From the IMG/VR virus record IMGVR_UViG_3300044499_000007, positions 1 to 37,462 of that record: a stretch of 37,462 nt of DNA; one strand, 5' to 3'. The stretch comes from a virus. Positions 34,902-37,462 of the stretch are shown piece by piece. The number at the start of each line of letters is the position of its first letter. Within the stretch, counting starts at the first letter, position 1. The notes beneath the pieces were generated by a model. That model was given only the letters and a program-made list of their open reading frames with translations. It was not told the origin of the DNA and did not search any database. Both the position numbers and the translations under genes were made by a program.

Positions 34902-36496
34902 TAGAATACCCCCTCTTCCAGCCACATTACGTCATACCCGACCAGCAGCGCGTAATCCTGCGCCTGAAACGTCACACCAATAGCAACGTTTATTCCGCGC
35001 CCGGTTGTCCCCTGTACGACCTCTGAAGTAGCAAAAGTGCCAGCCCACAAAGACGTATCCCACACGGCGGCATCCCACAACGACCCGGAGCCAGTTGCAG
35101 CCCCGGACGAATCGCTGGCATCAGAAATGTCAAAATCGAATCTGGCCAAGGCCGACTGATTTGGCGAGACCCCGTGGGTAATAAAGCGGGGCGTAATAAA
35201 TGGCACTGTCTTATATCGCATACTGCCAAGAGTGCTGAACCCACCAATAGAAAAGCAGTTAATTGCCTTGATGGCGGATGTATCACCGGCAAGACGCATG
35301 TCGTCTACGTAGCCGCCCTGTTTACAGACTCGGCCATTACGTGTTCCAAAGTAAAGATTGCCGTTCCATACCCCCATACAAAGTATATCTAGTCCTTGCA
35401 GACGGCTCCAGCCTTTATTGGAGTAAGACATAGCAAACTGCTCTTGTAGGTCCCCCGGCACGCCCGGGGTGTTCACAATCAGATATCCACCTTTTGGATT
35501 CAGGTTCATTTCCCAACCAATACGTGAGCTTTGCTCGGCCATTGTCTGAACGAATAGCGGCTGTAGCGGCCGAGTAGCATATTGCGTCTCCCCAAGCGGC
35601 GAGGCTGTGCCCACAAGGTGAGAGATAGGCAACACCCCCTGTGTCGTAAGAAATAACAGGTCGCTTCCGTATGAAAATGCAAGTCTCCGTCCAACAGGGA
35701 CACCGCCCAGATTAAAAGTACCTACGAGGCGGAAGTCTGTCGCCGGGTTCGTACCAAGGTAAAGGGCCAACTCGCCTTGCGTTGTCAAAAACACAATATA
35801 GTCATCCATTCCCGCCCCGCCGTCTCGGCTCCACGACCAGATGCCAGCCAATTGACCGCCGTTTTTAAATATAGATTGCAAATCGAAAGAGGTAGCGGCA
35901 CCGGAAAACGTGCCTGCCGCAAGATACCATGCGCGCAAAGAGGCTGCCTCGACAAACCAGACACGGCTACCAAACGTGGTAACGAATCGTGCTTGTCCGG
36001 GCGCCAGTCCAGTCAAGGAGCCAACCGCCCAAGTGTCGGAAGATTCCGTATAAATGTGGTACCCGTTGGTCTCATCAGCGTACAGATAGAAATGGCCCGC
36101 GGCGGTTACAAATCCGCATCCGATACCGCGTCCGGAGTTCCCGTCATTTATGCCAAATGTAAGTTTCAGAGTAGGCGCAGCCGTCGGTACGCTAACGTCG
36201 TAAATGCCGTTTGGTGCACACGCAAACAGCCGATTTTGACCCCCCAGCGTCCCGTGATGCGCCAGAATAGACCGTACATCCTCGGCCGTAGTGCCGACAT
36301 TGGTCGCCTGTTCCTCATAGCCGGGGCGCGGCAACAGCCCACGAGGGCCTTTTACAAGATTTACAGTCGAAATAGCGTGGGTAGGCCCCAGCATAGACGC
36401 GGGGGAAATCAGGTCCATGCCCGCAACCGCGGCGGGAACGTGCGTGGTTTTTAGCTGTTCCTCTTGGGCAAAGTGCATGCGCCGACGAAGCATCAT
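34901..36496 (-). CDS. P22 gp10-like tail nozzle / DNA-stabilisation protein, 531 aa
   Basis: The sequence is a chain of beta blades typical of this group: SILAHHGTLGGQNRLFACAP, SGRGIGCGFVTAAGHFYLYA, VTTFGSRVWFVEAASLRAWY, FSYGSDLLFLTTQGVLPISH, ILCMGVWNGNLYFGTRNG. The repeating Gly-aromatic pattern suggests a beta-propeller. It closes the tail and keeps the DNA in. It lies after the adaptor gene with a TAATG overlap, the same gene order as in P22-like tails. Confidence 0.8.
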   Translation of the reverse strand: MMLRRRMHFAQEEQLKTTHVPAAVAGMDLISPASMLGPTHAISTVNLVKGPRGLLPRPGYEEQATNVGTTAEDVRSILAHHGTLGGQNRLFACAPNGIYDVSVPTAAPTLKLTFGINDGNSGRGIGCGFVTAAGHFYLYADETNGYHIYTESSDTWAVGSLTGLAPGQARFVTTFGSRVWFVEAASLRAWYLAAGTFSGAATSFDLQSIFKNGGQLAGIWSWSRDGGAGMDDYIVFLTTQGELALYLGTNPATDFRLVGTFNLGGVPVGRRLAFSYGSDLLFLTTQGVLPISHLVGTASPLGETQYATRPLQPLFVQTMAEQSSRIGWEMNLNPKGGYLIVNTPGVPGDLQEQFAMSYSNKGWSRLQGLDILCMGVWNGNLYFGTRNGRVCKQGGYVDDMRLAGDTSAIKAINCFSIGGFSTLGSMRYKTVPFITPRFITHGVSPNQSALARFDFDISDASDSSGAATGSGSLWDAAVWDTSLWAGTFATSEVVQGTTGRGINVAIGVTFQAQDYALLVGYDVMWLEEGVF

Positions 36497-37272
36497 TAGC
36501 TCCCGTACCCGGTATCCGGCACGTTGATGGGGCGCCGCGGGCCGCGACCATCAAGGCTAAGCACCCTAGCCGGGGTCTTGCTGACGAACACGCTAATAAT
36601 GTCGTCAAAGTCCTTTTGGGCCTGCGCCGTATTCTGTCCTGTCTTCTTTTTCCATTCCAATAGGAGGGCGGCTTCAATAACCGTTGGAGGAAAAAGAACC
36701 CAATCCCCAACGGCCTCGGGAGTGTCCCAGCCGGTTGGCCCAAGGGACTGGCCGTTGCCGAGCCCAGCGGCGGCTGGCCGCACCCATGCCCTGCTGTTGT
36801 ATGACAGGCGAATAGTCGTGTCCGGGAATGGAACTGGCATAAACCACACCTTGTTCGTGTCCTGTCTATATTCGACCCAAACAGTCATCCCAATAAGAAC
36901 AGTACGGTACACGTACTGTGCGTGGTTCAGCGAGTCACCAAGCGGCGTCTGGCCATCAACGTCCCAGTTAACGTCCCGCACTATGCTATCAAAGTCCGCA
37001 GGAACATAAAACTCGTCAAGAGCCGCGACTTGCGACCAGCCCGTAGGAACCACAGTCCACACACCAGTGGCCTTTATAAACACGGCGTCCTGAATAAGAT
37101 TTGGCCACGGGTATTCGGCGGCTAGGCGCGCGCCAATTGATGCAAGGTACGCTACAAGGCGCCGCCAAACAGTGTTTGACGACGCAAACGGGTTTACTAT
37201 ACTCCCGATGCCAGCCTCTATGCCAACTCGTTCCAGAATTTCCCCGGCGGTCTTGTAGCGTCCAAGCGACAT
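36496..37272 (-). CDS. Head-tail adaptor protein (P22 gp4-like), 258 aa
   Basis: The N-terminal TAGEILERVGIEAGIGSI, the RRLVAYLASIGARLAAEYPW helix (about 37-56) and the segment GWSQVAALDEFYVPADFDSI fit podovirus head-tail adaptors that bind under the portal ring. The C-terminal helix VIEAALLLEWKKKTGQNTAQ is also typical. It sits between head and nozzle genes. The start follows AAGGGGTAATCT. Confidence 0.8.
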   Translation of the reverse strand: MSLGRYKTAGEILERVGIEAGIGSIVNPFASSNTVWRRLVAYLASIGARLAAEYPWPNLIQDAVFIKATGVWTVVPTGWSQVAALDEFYVPADFDSIVRDVNWDVDGQTPLGDSLNHAQYVYRTVLIGMTVWVEYRQDTNKVWFMPVPFPDTTIRLSYNSRAWVRPAAAGLGNGQSLGPTGWDTPEAVGDWVLFPPTVIEAALLLEWKKKTGQNTAQAQKDFDDIISVFVSKTPARVLSLDGRGPRRPINVPDTGYGS

Positions 37273-37282
37273 AGATTACCCC

Positions 37283-37462
37283 TTACCAAGGCCTATTGTT
37301 TCTAAGTGCGGCAATGCGAGCCTGCCACGGCACCTGCGGTCCGCCTCTCGGCATGTAGGCCCCCTGCATGCCGGTCTGCATGCCGGGAGGCGGCCTGTAG
37401 GTCCCCTGCATGCCGGGAGGCGGCATGCCGGGAGACGGTATGTAGGCCCCCTGCATGCCGGT
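37283..37462 (-). CDS. Pro-Gly-Met repeat protein, C-terminal part (cut by contig end)
   Basis: Continuing from base 1, this half encodes TGMQGAYIPSPGM, PPPGMQGTYRP and TGMQGAYMPRG units, then a unique end PQVPWQARIAALRNNRPW with stop at 37285-37283. The frame agrees with the N-terminal half through the shared 99 bases, giving 95 residues in the shortest closed form. If bases 37462 and 1 are joined directly without overlap, the frame is lost, so the ends must overlap or lack bases. The adaptor gene starts 10 bases after the stop. Confidence 0.75.
   Translation of the reverse strand, partial: TGMQGAYIPSPGMPPPGMQGTYRPPPGMQTGMQGAYMPRGGPQVPWQARIAALRNNRPW
37350..37462. repeat. Pro-Gly-Met tandem array and right copy of the terminal redundancy
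   Basis: Units TGCATGCCGGTC and TGCATGCCGGGAGGCGG continue the array from the left end. The last 99 bases (37364-37462) are identical to 24-122. Confidence 0.9.

Overview
This window looks like an essentially complete, compact genome of a lytic, short-tailed (podovirus-like) tailed bacteriophage of a Gram-negative host. Evidence seen in the sequence: a full head and short-tail gene set (terminase, P22-type portal, scaffold, capsid, P22 gp4/gp10-like adaptor and nozzle, ejection proteins, one tail fibre) with no tail tube, tape measure or sheath; an i-spanin/o-spanin pair, which implies an outer membrane; no integrase or recognisable repressor; no phage RNA polymerase; no tRNA seen. Most genes follow AGGAG-type ribosome sites and many stops and starts overlap (ATGA, TAATG).

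Layout. There are two opposed transcription units. (1) The late/structural unit runs on the minus strand from 11117 down to 1, crosses the contig ends, and continues from 37462 down to 28829: small terminase-like protein, head/membrane proteins, large terminase, spanins, portal, a lysis cluster (membrane protein, HExxH lipoprotein, holin candidate, SleB-like hydrolase), scaffold, major capsid, decoration protein, a Pro-Gly-Met repeat protein that is cut by the contig ends, head-tail adaptor, gp10-like nozzle, GNAT acetyltransferase, three ejection-type proteins, tail fibre. (2) The early unit runs on the plus strand from 12193 to 28739: small unknown genes, a pentapeptide-repeat protein, a DUF932 protein, an HExxH protein, then the replication set: DUF2800 PD-(D/E)XK nuclease, DUF2815 ssDNA-binding protein, family A DNA polymerase, VRR-NUC nuclease, deoxyribosyltransferase-like protein, DUF5664 dATP/dGTP diphosphohydrolase-like protein, SNF2 helicase, metallophosphoesterase and a primase-polymerase/RecA-type ATPase fusion. 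A strong intrinsic terminator at 28785-28823 ends the early unit where the two units converge.

The only long non-coding stretch (11118-12192) is the divergent control region. It carries five copies of a CTAAGATGG-type operator, other inverted repeats and a good early promoter at 12142-12169. It is the natural candidate for transcription control and possibly the replication origin.

The contig starts and stops inside one tandem-repeat gene. A 99-base perfect overlap (24-122 = 37364-37462) lets the gene close in frame to 95 residues, so the molecule is circular or circularly permuted. The repeat count at the junction is uncertain. The genome is unusually rich in recent duplications: a 70-bp perfect inverted repeat (3' end of the polymerase gene and 3' end of the pentapeptide gene), a 63-bp tandem repeat in the nuclease gene, a 68-bp direct repeat in the tail fibre gene, a 76-bp structured tandem repeat between early genes, and the Pro-Gly-Met array.
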